DNA of 64,000 nt from Arsenophonus sp052171275 (GCA_052171275.1 CM125795.1:868001-932000); one strand, 5' to 3'; shown: positions 14,340-25,793, counted from the stretch's first letter. Notes: generated from the letters alone by a model not told the origin. Made by a program: numbers and translations.

Positions 14340-15500
14340 TTAATAATAAAAAATCAAAATTAAATATTATATACAATACAGAGATAGAAATAACTGAAAG
14401 ATTATATTTAAAGAAATATCTGGTAAGTAGTATAATAAAAAGAAAATAATTATTACATGTTAAAATATAAGAACAAAAACTATCAATATTAATAACTTAA
14501 TTTTAATCACTAATACTTTCTAAACTTTTGTCTGATAATTAAAGATTTATAAAAAGTTTATATTTAGCAATATTTAAACTAATTTAGTAAATAGTATTTT
14601 TAAATTTTTAATATTAAGTTTAAATTTAAATATCAATAATATCTAATTATAGTGATAATATTAATTTTTTTAATAAGTAATAAAATAATATATGATTTTA
14701 TTAACAAATTTTTATATAGAGATATAAAAGTATAATTTATATTAAGATATTTTTATATTCATAAAAATATCTTAATATAAATTATAAAATTTTATTAAGA
14801 TGAATAATAATTATAATTTATAGTTATTAGAACTTAACTCTATATTAATAGATATGATATATCTATTATATTTATTTTATAATACTGTTAGTATTAACAA
14901 CATCTAGATAAATAGCATATTACATCAAATTGATATAGTTTAACATTCCTTATCACATATAATACTATTAATTATTTATATAATGTGATTATGATTATAA
15001 TGATAATTATATCAAATTATTTGTTTACAATATTTTCATCAATATTAATAAATTTATCTTAATATTTATTAATAATTATAGCAACGTTAATGTTGAAAAT
15101 TAGTATATTTTCCTAGTAAATTTAAAAGAAAAGTAGTTAATATTATTAATATCTGAAAAATAAGATTATTATAAAAAATAATAAAGCAATTAAAAATAAT
15201 ATAAAATATAAAATATTTTATATAATATAATTTTAATAATGAATAGAGCTATTTTGTGAATTAATATTAGATAAATAATTTGGAATAATTTAAAAAGAAT
15301 ATTTCTTTTTTTAATCCATAGTTATAAGGCTATGAATCTCTTCTGTATATTTTTTGATAAAATAATATTAATATCTTTATATATATAACTTATTTAATAT
15401 TTTTTATAATATCTCAACGAACTTTTATTAATTATTTAAATTTAAAATATATGATCTATAAGATATATGGATTAATTTATTATAAATTTATATAATTAAA
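14340..15500 (-). pseudogene. dadX: Possible remnant of dadX, catabolic alanine racemase
   Basis: Weak traces of the PLP-dependent alanine racemase. Near 15335 a minus-strand patch RFIAL*LW fits GFALLNL, and about 23 codons on ILIHKIALF fits ILMLEGFF. Near 14419 DISLNIIF...LYC fits DVAAAAGT...LMC at the C-terminus. The distance between them is about 90 nt longer than in E. coli, and the middle is mostly unreadable. The case rests on position: dadX and dadA lie beside cvrA in E. coli with this relative orientation, and the next remnant upstream on this strand looks like dadA. The 26-bp-stem hairpin at 14731-14786 lies within it. Confidence 0.35.
14731..14786. repeat. Hairpin with 26-bp perfect stem
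   Basis: The two arms, 14731-14756 and 14761-14786, are exact reverse complements separated by the 4-nt loop attc. Each arm contains ttaagatattttta or its complement. There is no G+C-rich base and no following U-run, so it is not a normal terminator. A perfect stem of this length in drifting DNA implies recent formation or repair of one arm from the other. Confidence 0.9.
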
Positions 15501-15649
15501 AATATTAGACTATTAAAAAAAGAAAACTTTTTTATTAAAAAACTTTCTGATATTTCATTAAAAATTTTAAAAATTAAATATATATAATAGAATTAGAGCT
15601 AACTCATAGAATATAGTAAAATAGCTATATTTATATTTTTATTATTTAT

Positions 15650-17080
15650 AATTATATAGTATTTTTATCTTTGTTCTTAATATAATGTAAAACAACATAT
15701 AAAAATTAAATATTATTTGGTAGATTTTTAATAATAGATTGAAAATAGCTTTATTAATTAATAAATTTAAAAAAATATTAATTAACAACTATACCTATTT
15801 TAATTTATAACTAATAATAACATGTTCATTCAGATATAAAGTATATAAATTTAATCATTAAAATAAATTTTAATTCTTAATGTATGATATTAAGATTAAT
15901 AATATTTAAATTTTATAAAAAATATTAATAATTGTGTATTATTAATCAAAATAATTATTTTTGTTAGATAAGGAAGTTACGTTTATATATAAAAAATAAC
16001 TTTTTTATTCAATACGGATCTATTAATATACTATAAAATATTTAAAGTAAACAGAGTAAATTATTATATAAATTAGCAGATAGTTTAAATTTTAAAAAAT
16101 ATAATTATAGATAATATTAATAAATAATTTTATATTCTTTTGTTACCAAAGTATTGATAACGTATTTATACTGTTATGACAAAAATTAAATATTTTAATG
16201 AGATAGAAAATAAATAGATTCTAAATTAAATAAATAATTATTGCTAATCTTAATTATATTAAAAATCAGTAATAAAAAAGAATATTTTAATATTATTCAA
16301 TATAGATATTTATAAAAAGATATGAGTAAAATAAAATGTTTAAAAAACATTTAAATATTAAAATTTAAATTATCCTATTGATTATTTAAATAAATGAAAA
16401 TATAGTAATTACTTTTAATATCATATTTAAAGTAAAGGTGTTTTATTCTAATTAATTAAATAATTAAATAGAATTATAATCTCATATATAAGATTAATAG
16501 ATATAATCATTTAAAATTATCAGAAATATTAAATTTCGTAAGTTTCTATTTATAAATATTTTATTTTATAAAAATTGAATATTAAGAGTTATTATAACTT
16601 TCTATTTTAATATATCTATTTTATTATATTAATACAATTATATTATTATTCAAGTTAATGGTCATCAAAAAAATTTTTAAAATCTATTAAAATAGATATA
16701 AAAAATAAAAAAATATTATGTAAATGTTTATTGTTTGAATAGCATATCTTTTAATTTTTATAATAAAATATTTTAGAAACATCATTTTTAAAACATTATA
16801 AATAGTGATACTTTCTTACTTAATAACTATTTTATAGTTTTTAACTTTATATATGTGATACTAATACATAAAAATATACTATGTGATGTAGATAGAAAAT
16901 ATAAATAATAAAATAACTTTTTAATTTTTATTATTTTTTCTAAAAATAGATATTTTATTTAGTTACTATAAATTAAATACTAGTTTATTCAATATAAAAA
17001 GATCATTAATTTTCGTTAATAGATATGATTTATTTATTAAAATTAATGATAATATCTAAATAAATTTATTTAAAATAATT
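15650..17080 (-). pseudogene. dadA: Remnant of dadA, D-amino-acid dehydrogenase
   Basis: An eroded copy of the FAD flavoprotein that oxidises D-alanine at the inner membrane. Near 15810-15840 the minus strand reads TLYLNEHVIISY, which fits NLWLNTGHGTLGW at the FAD-binding C-terminal region. Near 15985 T*LPYLT fits TGLRPMT. Near 16161 RYQYFGNKRI fits RIRVGGMAEI. Spacing between the last patches suggests about 100 nt of inserted sequence. The N-terminal Rossmann motif could not be found. Beside the likely dadX remnant, this reproduces the dadA-dadX pair of enterobacteria. Ends are estimated. Confidence 0.5.
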
Positions 17081-18189
17081 TATATATTTTATGTTATTTA
17101 AAATAAAATTATAATTATTTTTTTTAATTATGTTTAAAATTAGCGATAGTTAAATAAAATAATAAAAGTACTATATGATTTTTATAGTTTAATCAATATT
17201 ACTACTGTTTCTTATTAATATATATTTATTAATAATATATTTAAAAAATAGATTAGTTTTAAGAAAATATAATAATATTAATAGAAGTGTTGTTTATTTA
17301 TAATCGATATTAGTTTAATAGTTATTTAATTACCTATAAGATTATTTTATATTTGTTTGTTTTATTAATATGAAAGTAGTATTACTAAATTCGAATATTA
17401 AAGAATAATTAAACTACTATTTTAGTATGATATATTTAATTTTTTAGTATTTTAATATTTGAAATAAATAATATTTAATAAAATTATTAGATATGAATAA
17501 AATTTATATCTAATAATTTTAATTATAATTATTTGTAATGATAATTTTTGACTTAGTAAGTAAATAATTTTTATATCATAAAATAAATGATAAATTAATT
17601 AATAATCATATTACTTTCAATATTTTAAAATAATAATTTATTTTATAATGTAATATTTACACTTATATTATTACAAGTTTTAAAAACAGTAATAGGTAAT
17701 TAATTAATAAAGATGATAAAAAGATTGATGTTAATAGATAAATCATAATAACTTTAAGTTTTAAATTTTTTATTTATTCTGTTCTAGAAGAATAATTTTA
17801 ATTATTATCAATTATCATGTGATTATAATAGATCAATAATTAAAAAATATAGCATTTATTAGTCTATAGTAAAATTATTAATAATAATATATAAAATAAC
17901 AAATATTAAAATATGTTTATAAATAAATAATATACATACTAAAAAAATTATTGAATTTTACATTAAAATATATAAGATTAATTTCTTATATAAAAACACT
18001 TTTATATAAAAATAATTGTTTTTCTACTTTAAAATATAACATAATAAACATAATTTATATTATTTAATTAACTTAATAAATTAATAAAGAAAATATATAA
18101 TATTTATTTTATTTAAAATTAAAAGTATATGAATAAGGTTAGTTAATCAATTTAAAATTTAAATAAATTTATTAAACCTATTTAATAAA
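17081..18189. other. Spacer; nothing recognisable
   Basis: A/T-rich sequence with no readable remnant. In E. coli dsbB follows nhaB, which would place it here on the minus strand, but I found no CxxC-containing patch or other DsbB trace. Confidence 0.5.
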
Positions 18190-19733
18190 ACTTTTCAGTT
18201 ATATGGATTAAAGATATTTATTTTCTTAGTAAACTGATTATCGTAACTATAAATAATTGTATAAGAGAAAAATATTATATTCATTAAGCTATATGAAAGC
18301 TTAATAATAGTAAAATTAATAAAATTAATATAAACAAAAAAATAAAATTTCTAATTTTATACCGATATTAAAAATAAGTTAGTACGTGTATTAATGACAA
18401 CTATTATATACTCGTACTGTTGATGATATATTAACTTCTCTTTTAATGCTTTTATTGCTTAATTTATATAAATTAAGCAATAAAAGCATTATGCTGGAAA
18501 TATCAGAAAAATAATCTCTATTGAATAAATAAAATAAAAAAGTTAAGATTATTAAGAAGATTGTATTTTCTTAATAAATTGACATGAAAAGATATTGATC
18601 GATAATTACTGAAATGATTGAAAATATAGTTAATAAACATTATATGTTAACAGTATTCTTTATCAAATCATTTGCTAATTATATCACTCGTTAGTGATAC
18701 CATAAATTAGGTTACTATGAATAATTAAAGATAAAACAATTAAATTTACTTCTAGACGATATAAAAGTTGAAAAAGTAATCTAACTAAATTTATATTAAA
18801 GCTTTATTTATTAATTTTAATTTTTAATGTATATTCCTAGTTTTATTAGAATTTTTATTATTAATTTCGAAAAATTAGTGTATATTTTTTTTAGGTAATT
18901 CAACGCTAATATAACAAAATAATCTAAAAATATTCAATATAATATCAAATAATTAGACTTCATAAAATTCTCTGGTAACGTCTGTCAACTTAAATCATAT
19001 GTAAAAAAAAAGAACTAGAATTTGAGTTAATATATTTATAAATAATTAAATTTTATAATTCACAAATCATTATCTCATTACTACTAAATATAATTCTATT
19101 AGTATAATATGTCATTAAGTTAAGTAAAAATCTTTAAATTATTTAATAGTTATCTTTTTTTTGAAAAAAATAACTATTATTTTCAAATGAATGGATTTTT
19201 TTGATTATATGATATTTATAATAAATATCATAAAAATAAACAACTATCTTGATTAAGATGGTAATTTACCGTTAATAAATCTAAAAACATAGGAAAAAAC
19301 TCTTATTAGGCAAAAGTTAGTTAAGTAGATACTTAGAGTGAATTAATATCAATAATTTTATCAAATTTAATAACAATAATCACTTTATAAAATATAATAT
19401 CAGTAATAATAAATATTAATAGAAATATTTACTTGAATATTATTAGTAATTTTATTATTAACTTATTTTCATGAAATCATGCTTATAATTTCTATTGCTT
19501 GAATAGCAAAGAAAATCTATTGTCTATAATGGGTAAAACGGATAGTATTTTATTGTAATTGAAATAATGAAAATAAATTTGATAATTAAATAAAACCAAC
19601 CAGAAATAAAAGTGTTTACGAAAAATAGAATTAATTAAATTTTTAAAAAAAATAATAGTAAATTTAAATCATATAGATATGTGAATCATCCGAGGAAATT
19701 TCTTAATATAATTTATTTTATATTTATATTAAT
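18190..19733 (-). pseudogene. nhaB: Remnant of nhaB, Na+/H+ antiporter
   Basis: A near full-length but dead copy of the inner-membrane NhaB antiporter. The estimated span of about 1.54 kb equals the E. coli gene (513 codons). Minus-strand patches in order are: RNFLG* (19689-19703) for RNFLGQ; AIEII-SMIS for AIEAVFIGMTS; PMFLDLLTV (about 19280) for SAFLDALTV; QTLPEN (about 18975) for ETLPEK; FSIISVIIDQYLF for FFSVVAVIIDQQLF; LFYLFN for LFYIFN; QQYEYIIVVINTRTNL (about 18410) for KQYELLAVAINTGTNL; and KLSYSLM for IRLSYGRM. Stops and frameshifts are scattered throughout. It lies divergent to the fadR remnant, exactly as in E. coli. A 46-bp perfect palindrome lies inside it. Confidence 0.92.
18445..18490. 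repeat. 46-bp perfect palindrome inside nhaB remnant
   Basis: The half-sites 18445-18467 and 18468-18490 are exact reverse complements with no loop; each carries aatgcttttattgctt or its complement. On the minus strand both arms can be read as decayed nhaB codons, one for the DNVFxGTIY region and the other for YINEAKAA. The perfect match therefore probably arose when an imperfect inverted repeat was corrected from one arm, not by insertion of a foreign element. Confidence 0.95.
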
Positions 19734-19948
19734 AATTACTTATTTTCTCTTACTTTAATATAAGAAAAATTAATTAAAATAAAATATCAAATTTTTCTAT
19801 ATTATAAATTAAAATAATCATTTTTGATAATAATAAATTGTATTAAGTCATTATGATCAGATTTCTATTTATTAACAATTCTGTTATCTCAAAAGTAATC
19901 TCATTCTTATATCATTTTATAATGATTAATTTTTAGATATAGAGAAAT

Positions 19949-20643
19949 ATAATCATTATAGCACAGAGTCCTGCTAAATTTATTGAAGAGTATATTGTTA
20001 AGAATATTTTGGAATAAACATTTTCCACCTAGTTCAATTTTACCAGTATAACGTGAGTTATCTCATCTGATTTAAATAACAAGAGCAATTTACTAAAAGT
20101 TTTACATAGGCTTGCAAGAAATTATTTCTTAACTATATAGCATGGAAAACAAACTAAAGTAAATAATTTTTAGAAAATATCAGGACTTAATATTTTAGAA
20201 ACAGTTGAAGCTAATCTGGATCATATAGTAGTACTAAAATTAATTGAAGATTTATTATATGCCAGAAAGAGTATTTCAGCTATTTTCATTAGAAGTGCAT
20301 TTTTATAAAAAAAATTAAAAATTATTAGATATTTTATCAAAAATAAAAAAATATATAAGATTGTTCTGAAACATTTACTATGTGATTGAATATAATATTT
20401 TCGTAGACTAGTGTTAATTTCTAGTAATACAATTTATGGATTGATATTAAATGTATTAAAAGGATTATATACTCGCATAGGTCGTTATTATTTTTTCTGA
20501 TCCCAAAACACGTCAACTTGATTACGATTTTTACCATGATTTAGCTAAAATATGTGAACAAAAAAATCATCATCAAAGTGATAAATAGTGTTCATAATTA
20601 TATAAAAAAGAGTTTTTACATTTGGTGTAATATGAAAGGATAG
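19949..20643 (+). pseudogene. fadR: Remnant of fadR, fatty-acid regulator
   Basis: A full-length, inactivated copy of FadR, the GntR-family repressor of beta-oxidation and activator of fab genes. The start codon has become ATA (19949-19951). AQSPAKFIEEYIV (19961 on) matches AQSPAGFAEEYII. FPPSSILPV*RELSHLI (20022 on) matches the winged-helix segment FPPGTILPAERELSELI. Then come LLKVLHRLAR, HGKQTKVNNF, SGLNILET, AIFIRSAF, IYGLILNVLKGLYTRIGR (20432-20490), a +/-1 shift, FYHDLAKIC and finally IWCNMK before TAG. At least five in-frame stops and several frameshifts are visible. The length (about 695 nt against 720) shows erosion mostly by substitution. The pair with nhaB keeps the E. coli divergent layout. 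Confidence 0.96.
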
Positions 20644-22945
20644 TACAATAAATAATTTATATAAATTATGTTAAATATATTATTAATTAAATAATTAATA
20701 TAATATATCAATTTATTTTATTTATTCATTTAATATATCTATATATTATAGATATTTGTTTATTTTAAATATTTGTATTATTTTGATAAATTTTAATAAT
20801 CCTTATGATAATTATTTATATAAAATCGCATAAATATTTATTAATATGGATAAATTTATTGAAAAAAAATTGTAAACATATTATCTTTTTATACTTTTTA
20901 AGTATCCAGATAGTGTATAAATAATTTTACTAATTTTGTGATTTTAATATATTCATTTAATTATATATTAAGTTAGAGTTCATATATAATTAATACTATG
21001 ATTATTATTAATTAAATTTTTTATTTTAATAACACAAATAAATTAATTTATTATGTTTTGTTTAATTTCTAATATTGTTTATTTATATATTATATTTAAT
21101 AAGAATCTTTTTTTATAACTAATTTTCATATAAGTAATTTTAATAGTATAGATTAAATTAAGTAATTTTTACGGGTTTATTTATTTTTATTATTATTAAA
21201 TTAATAATATTTTGTTATAGAAAATAAATATTTTAATTTTTCATTAATTGAATATGAAATTTTTAATTTTATAATTATAGATTAACTCTATTTTACAGAA
21301 TAAACTATCTTCAGTATAATTTATTCTTATATTTTGTATTAAAATATGTACTTAATTTTATTTTATATAAGAAAGTTATATTTATGTTAGCTTAATTTTT
21401 ATATATTGATAAATAAATATATTTTATTATTAATTATATGTATAGTATCCATTTTAAATTAAAATTTAATTATATTTTTTAATATCTTTAGTTAAAGAAA
21501 GATATTTAAAATATATATCTTTTAAATATTTAATTTATTTATTAAAATAAAATATCTAATATTAATCTTTGATTATAAATTCAAAAAAAATATGTATTTA
21601 ATAATTATTAACTATTTTTAATTAATAAACTACTTTTTTATTTATAATAAAAATCTTTTTATTCTAATTTATTTTTTAATATTGTTTAACTTATATTTAG
21701 TTAAAATTTATATTTTATTAAATTTATAGATAATCAAAGTAAATATAGATATAGTTATTTTATTTAATTTCATGAATAATAAAGAATATATTATAATTAT
21801 AACTAGATATAATTTTAAAAGGAATTTTTTATAAATAAAACGCTTTTTACTTTATGTAAGATAGTAAGATTTTATTTTGAATAATACTATTATTGCTTTA
21901 ATGCTATAACTTAATCAAATAAATTAAACATCTTATATATTATTATAAAATAGTTTTTATTTAACGATTTAATTCTAATTCAAAAATAGTATTACATATA
22001 ATAATATGTACATATTAATTATCTAATTAATCATTTTTAATAAAATATATATATATTTATATAGATTAAAAATTAGATAATTAATTTAGATAAAAATGTT
22101 ATTAATACAACTTGAAAAGTTATTATATTTTATAAATATTTAATTTAATATTTATTATTTCTATATTTAACTCGATAAATTATGTAACTTTATTACTTTT
22201 AATATATAGTATACAATTTTATATTAATGAAATATTTTTACATTTTCTCTTTTTTATTGAAAAACTGATTTGATATTATTTTTTTGAATAAAACTTAATA
22301 ATAAACTATTTATTAACATAAAATTTTGTTTATTTATTTAATATAATAATCTTTGTATTATTAAATAATAGATAAATATACAATTATGCTAATAGTAGAT
22401 TTACTAATCTAATATTGAAATTATAATTTCAGAGATTGATGTTAATTTAATTTTATTAAAATAAATGTAGATTATGTTAGTAAATATTTTTTAATTATTG
22501 TAAATATTATATGATTATTATATTAAATCTATAATAATAATCATTATTAGTTATAATTATTGTAAACTTCAAAACTATAATCTATTTGATATATAAAATA
22601 GATTTGATTATCATTAATAAGATAATTCTAATATTTTTCTACTAATAATTTTATTTTTTTAAAAGAGATAGTTTATTAGTAAAAAATAAAATTTCCATCA
22701 TTTCTTAGCCATCTACATTTACTTATAGTTAAGTAATTATATTTCATATAAAAATTACTTATAATTCTTATTTTTAAACAATAAAAATAATAATATTAAA
22801 TTAATAAAAATATAAATTTATAGCATAGCGTATTTTATATAGAAGTAAAATTAAATATTATTATTTTATTTATAATTTTAATATTTTTATTTTATAAAAA
22901 AATAACTTATTTAAAGAACTATATTTAATTATATAAAAGAATAAA
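20644..22945. other. Spacer; nothing recognisable
   Basis: No open frame, RNA gene or clear remnant. One minus-strand patch near 22690-22760 (NYLTISKCRWLRNDG) faintly recalls the C-terminus of YeaD, which lies downstream of gapA in E. coli. There is too little room before gapA for the rest of that gene, so I do not call it. Confidence 0.5.
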
Positions 22946-22970
22946 AAACCGCTATTAATAATAGCGGTTT
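22946..22970 (-). terminator. Rho-independent terminator of gapA
   Basis: An 11-bp stem (aaaccgctatt / aatagcggttt) with a 3-nt loop starts 17 nt past the gapA stop and is followed on the minus strand by a T-rich run. It is one of the few G/C-bearing hairpins in the window, so selection probably preserves it. Confidence 0.88.
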
Positions 22971-22986
22971 AGAATTAATAATTCTA

Positions 22987-23988
22987 TTATTTATATTCAG
23001 AAATATGAGCAATTAAATCTAAAACTTTACTAGAATATCCACTTTCATTATCATACCAAGATATCAATTTTACAAAATTATTATTTAAAGCAATACCAGC
23101 TTTAGCATCAAAAATTGATATTAATTTATTTGTATTAAAATCTGTAGAAACAACGTTATCTTCAGTATAACCAAGAATATCTTTTAATTCACCATTTGCT
23201 GCGTCTTGAATTACTTGACATATTTCCTTATAATTAGCAGATTTATCTAAACGAATAGTTAGATCAATAACTGAGACATTAGGTGTTGGAACACGAAAAG
23301 CTATACCTGTTAATTTATTATTCAATTCAGGAATAATCTTACCAATACTTTTAGAAGCACTTGTTGATGAAGGAATAATGTTTTGTAAAGCACTACGTCC
23401 ATTTCTCCAATCTTTAACTGAAAATCCATCAACAGTTTTTTGAGTTGCTGTTATTGAATGAACAGTTGTCATTAAACCTTCAATAATACCAAATTTATCA
23501 TTTATAATTTTAGCTAACGGTGCTAAGCAGTTGGTAGTGCAAGATGCATTAGAAACAATACTTTGACCATTATAGGTGTTATGATTAACACCCATAACAA
23601 ACATTGCAGTATCATCTTTAGATGGTCCAGTTAAAACAACTTTTTTTGCACCTGCAGTAATATGTTTACGTGCCTCTTTATCTGTTAAAAATATACCTGT
23701 TGCTTCAACAACAACATCAATATCAACATCATTCCACTTCAAATTAGAAGGGTTTTCTTCTGTTGTACAACGAATAGTTTTACCATTAACAACTAAGTTG
23801 CCATCTTTTACTTCAATAGTACCATTAAAACGACCATGAGTTGAGTCATATTTTAGCATATAGGCCATATAATGAGCATTTAATAAATCATTGATTGCCA
23901 CGATTTCAATATCTTTACGTTCTTGAGAAGTACGAAAAATAATACGGCCGATTCGACCAAACCCATTAACACTTACTTTTATAGTCAT
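22987..23988 (-). CDS. gapA: Glyceraldehyde-3-phosphate dehydrogenase
   Basis: This is a 333-residue phosphorylating GAPDH. It converts glyceraldehyde-3-phosphate, NAD+ and phosphate to 1,3-bisphosphoglycerate in cytoplasmic glycolysis. The N-terminal Rossmann motif VNGFGRIGR spans residues 7-15. Cys150 in SNASCTTNCLAP is the catalytic cysteine and His177 in TTVHS its partner. Length and sequence are those of the enterobacterial GapA (331 aa). The start follows a GGTGA ribosome site seven bases upstream. A strong terminator follows the stop. One oddity is the phosphate-binding loop around residues 207-214, which reads SSTSASKS where the family has SSTGAAKA, so a normally invariant glycine is serine; nearby RNGRSALQN replaces RGGRGASQN. 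msrB and yeaD, its E. coli neighbours, are not visible. Confidence 0.98.
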   Translation of the reverse strand: MTIKVSVNGFGRIGRIIFRTSQERKDIEIVAINDLLNAHYMAYMLKYDSTHGRFNGTIEVKDGNLVVNGKTIRCTTEENPSNLKWNDVDIDVVVEATGIFLTDKEARKHITAGAKKVVLTGPSKDDTAMFVMGVNHNTYNGQSIVSNASCTTNCLAPLAKIINDKFGIIEGLMTTVHSITATQKTVDGFSVKDWRNGRSALQNIIPSSTSASKSIGKIIPELNNKLTGIAFRVPTPNVSVIDLTIRLDKSANYKEICQVIQDAANGELKDILGYTEDNVVSTDFNTNKLISIFDAKAGIALNNNFVKLISWYDNESGYSSKVLDLIAHISEYK

Positions 23989-24028
23989 AGTTTTTCACCA
24001 GATATTTTAATTTAAAATAATTAATATT

Positions 24029-24062
24029 TTTATATCCTTACTAAAACCTTGCTATATGTCAA
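24029..24062 (-). promoter_or_regulatory. Possible gapA promoter
   Basis: On the minus strand a consensus -35 box TTGACA (24057-24062) lies 69 nt before the start codon. Candidate -10 boxes are TAAGGA (24035-24040, spacer 16) or TATAAA (24029-24034, spacer 22); neither is ideal. The TTGACA is also half of a 10-bp inverted repeat (24053-24062 and 24092-24101, tatatgtcaa / ttgacatata), which could be an operator or chance. Confidence 0.3.
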
Positions 24063-25160
24063 AGCGGAATCATAATTAATTATTATGAAAATTGACATAT
24101 AAAAGATTTTTATATAGTTAAAAAATAAACTCAAAGTTAGTCTTTTGTTTATTATTACTATATTAATATATAAATTTAATTTTTATGTTGATAATATATT
24201 TAAATGGTGTCATAAATCAAATAAGAAAACTTCTTTATTAGATATTGAAAAGTAATAAGATAATATTTAATACTATTTTTATATTTATTATTTAATAATA
24301 AATACTTTTAAATTGAAAATAAGTATAACTTTTATTATATAAAGAAAAGATAAATTTAATTAAATTAAATAAAGTTAATAATAAATAATGGTATTAATTT
24401 ATTAAAAAACAAGTATTTAATTATTTCAAAAATATATAAGTATATAATTAGTTAGATTTATTTATTTTTTATCTGTTTTTATGATAAATATATATAAAAG
24501 CTTTTTTATAATATAAATGTTATTATCTGTGTTATTTGTTTTAGTTGAATATAGTTCTATGAATTAATTATTAATTAAAAACTATAAATTATATATCTAT
24601 AGTTTTTAATTTAAAACTAAAGATTAAGCTTTAACAAACCTTAATTAATTGGTGTTTAAGATATATTTTACAGATAAACTTATAATTGTTATGATTATTT
24701 ATTAAATAATTTATACTTAGTAAAATTTATTAATAAATAATCTAAATAAGAAATTGATAGTTAATCAAAAGTAATTCTAATATATGATTATGATGATTTC
24801 AAATAGAAGTAAATGGAAAATAAAAATAAAAATTCTAAAATATATGTTTTATATAATCTTATTTTATTAAATAATAATTATTTTTTATCAATTAGATAGC
24901 TTATTTTTATTAATTTAATTAAATAAGTTAGATAAGTATTATATTAACACCTTAATAAAATAATATAATTTATATAAACTATTATTTTTAACAGGTCAGA
25001 TATAATCTATAGTATATATAAAATATTATTGTATAAATTCATAAATTTTTTTAAAATAATTAAAGAAATTATTTTATAATAAATAACAATAGCTATATAA
25101 CATATCGAATATTAATTTATTTATTATTAGAAAAATAATAATATAGTTAATATTAATAGA
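24063..25160. other. Spacer between gapA and pncA; nothing recognisable
   Basis: In E. coli msrB and yeaC lie in this interval beside gapA. I could not find the MsrB cysteine motifs or any other trace. The only structure noted is the distal half of the inverted repeat upstream of gapA, at 24092-24101. Confidence 0.5.
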
Positions 25161-25793
25161 CTAACTCTGAAAATAAGAAGATGTTATTAATTTAGCACCA
25201 TATAATATCATTTCTTTTAATGCGTTTTTACTGTCTTCTAGATAAAAGTTAACACCTCTACAACCATCTTGTATAACTGTTACTTTATAACCAAATTTTA
25301 TTGCATCAAGTACAGTAAATTTTACGCAATAATCTGTTGCTAAACCCATAATGAATAAATGTTTTATTTGATTTTTTATTAGCCAATTATCTAAAAAAGT
25401 TTTATGTTTATTATCGTCATAAAAAAAAGCACTATAACTATCATTTGCACTATTTATTCCTTTATGAAAAGTTTGTTGAATCGCTGATTTATTAAGTTTT
25501 GGATGAAATTCTGCTCCTTTCTGGTATTGAACACAGTGAACTGGCCATAAGATTTTATGAAAATTATCAAATTTATTTTTTACATTTATTTTAATTCTTG
25601 AATTAACAGCAAAACTCAAATGATCAGCAGGATGCCAATCTTTACTTGCTATAATAGCAATATTCTGTTGTTGGCAATAAGTAATAACGTCATTGGCTAT
25701 ATTGATGACGCTTTCACTATCTAATATTTCTAGAGTACCTCCATGACAAAAATCATTTTGTAGATCTACTAATAATAATGCGGTGTTGGTCAT
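25161..25793 (-). CDS. pncA: Nicotinamidase
   Basis: This 210-residue isochorismatase-fold enzyme hydrolyses nicotinamide to nicotinate and ammonia, feeding NAD+ salvage. The catalytic triad is complete: Asp10 (LLVDLQNDF), Lys111 (FHKG) and Cys156 (ATDYCVKFTVLDA), at the same numbers as in E. coli PncA. The metal-binding DWHP motif lies at 52-55, with His86 in WPVHCVQ. The start is fixed by the conserved N-terminus; the upstream sequence has no good Shine-Dalgarno. It follows sppA on the same strand, as in E. coli, but the asparaginase gene ansA that normally sits between them has vanished, leaving 537 nt of spacer, so the old operon is probably broken. Confidence 0.96.
   Translation of the reverse strand: MTNTALLLVDLQNDFCHGGTLEILDSESVINIANDVITYCQQQNIAIIASKDWHPADHLSFAVNSRIKINVKNKFDNFHKILWPVHCVQYQKGAEFHPKLNKSAIQQTFHKGINSANDSYSAFFYDDNKHKTFLDNWLIKNQIKHLFIMGLATDYCVKFTVLDAIKFGYKVTVIQDGCRGVNFYLEDSKNALKEMILYGAKLITSSYFQS

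Noticed and set aside
22690..22760. Minus-strand patch resembling the YeaD C-terminus
   Set aside because: One short match only, and too little room between it and gapA for the other 250 codons unless most was deleted.
24001..25160. Search for msrB and yeaC remnants
   Set aside because: No CxxC pair or MsrB catalytic-site pattern could be found in any frame.
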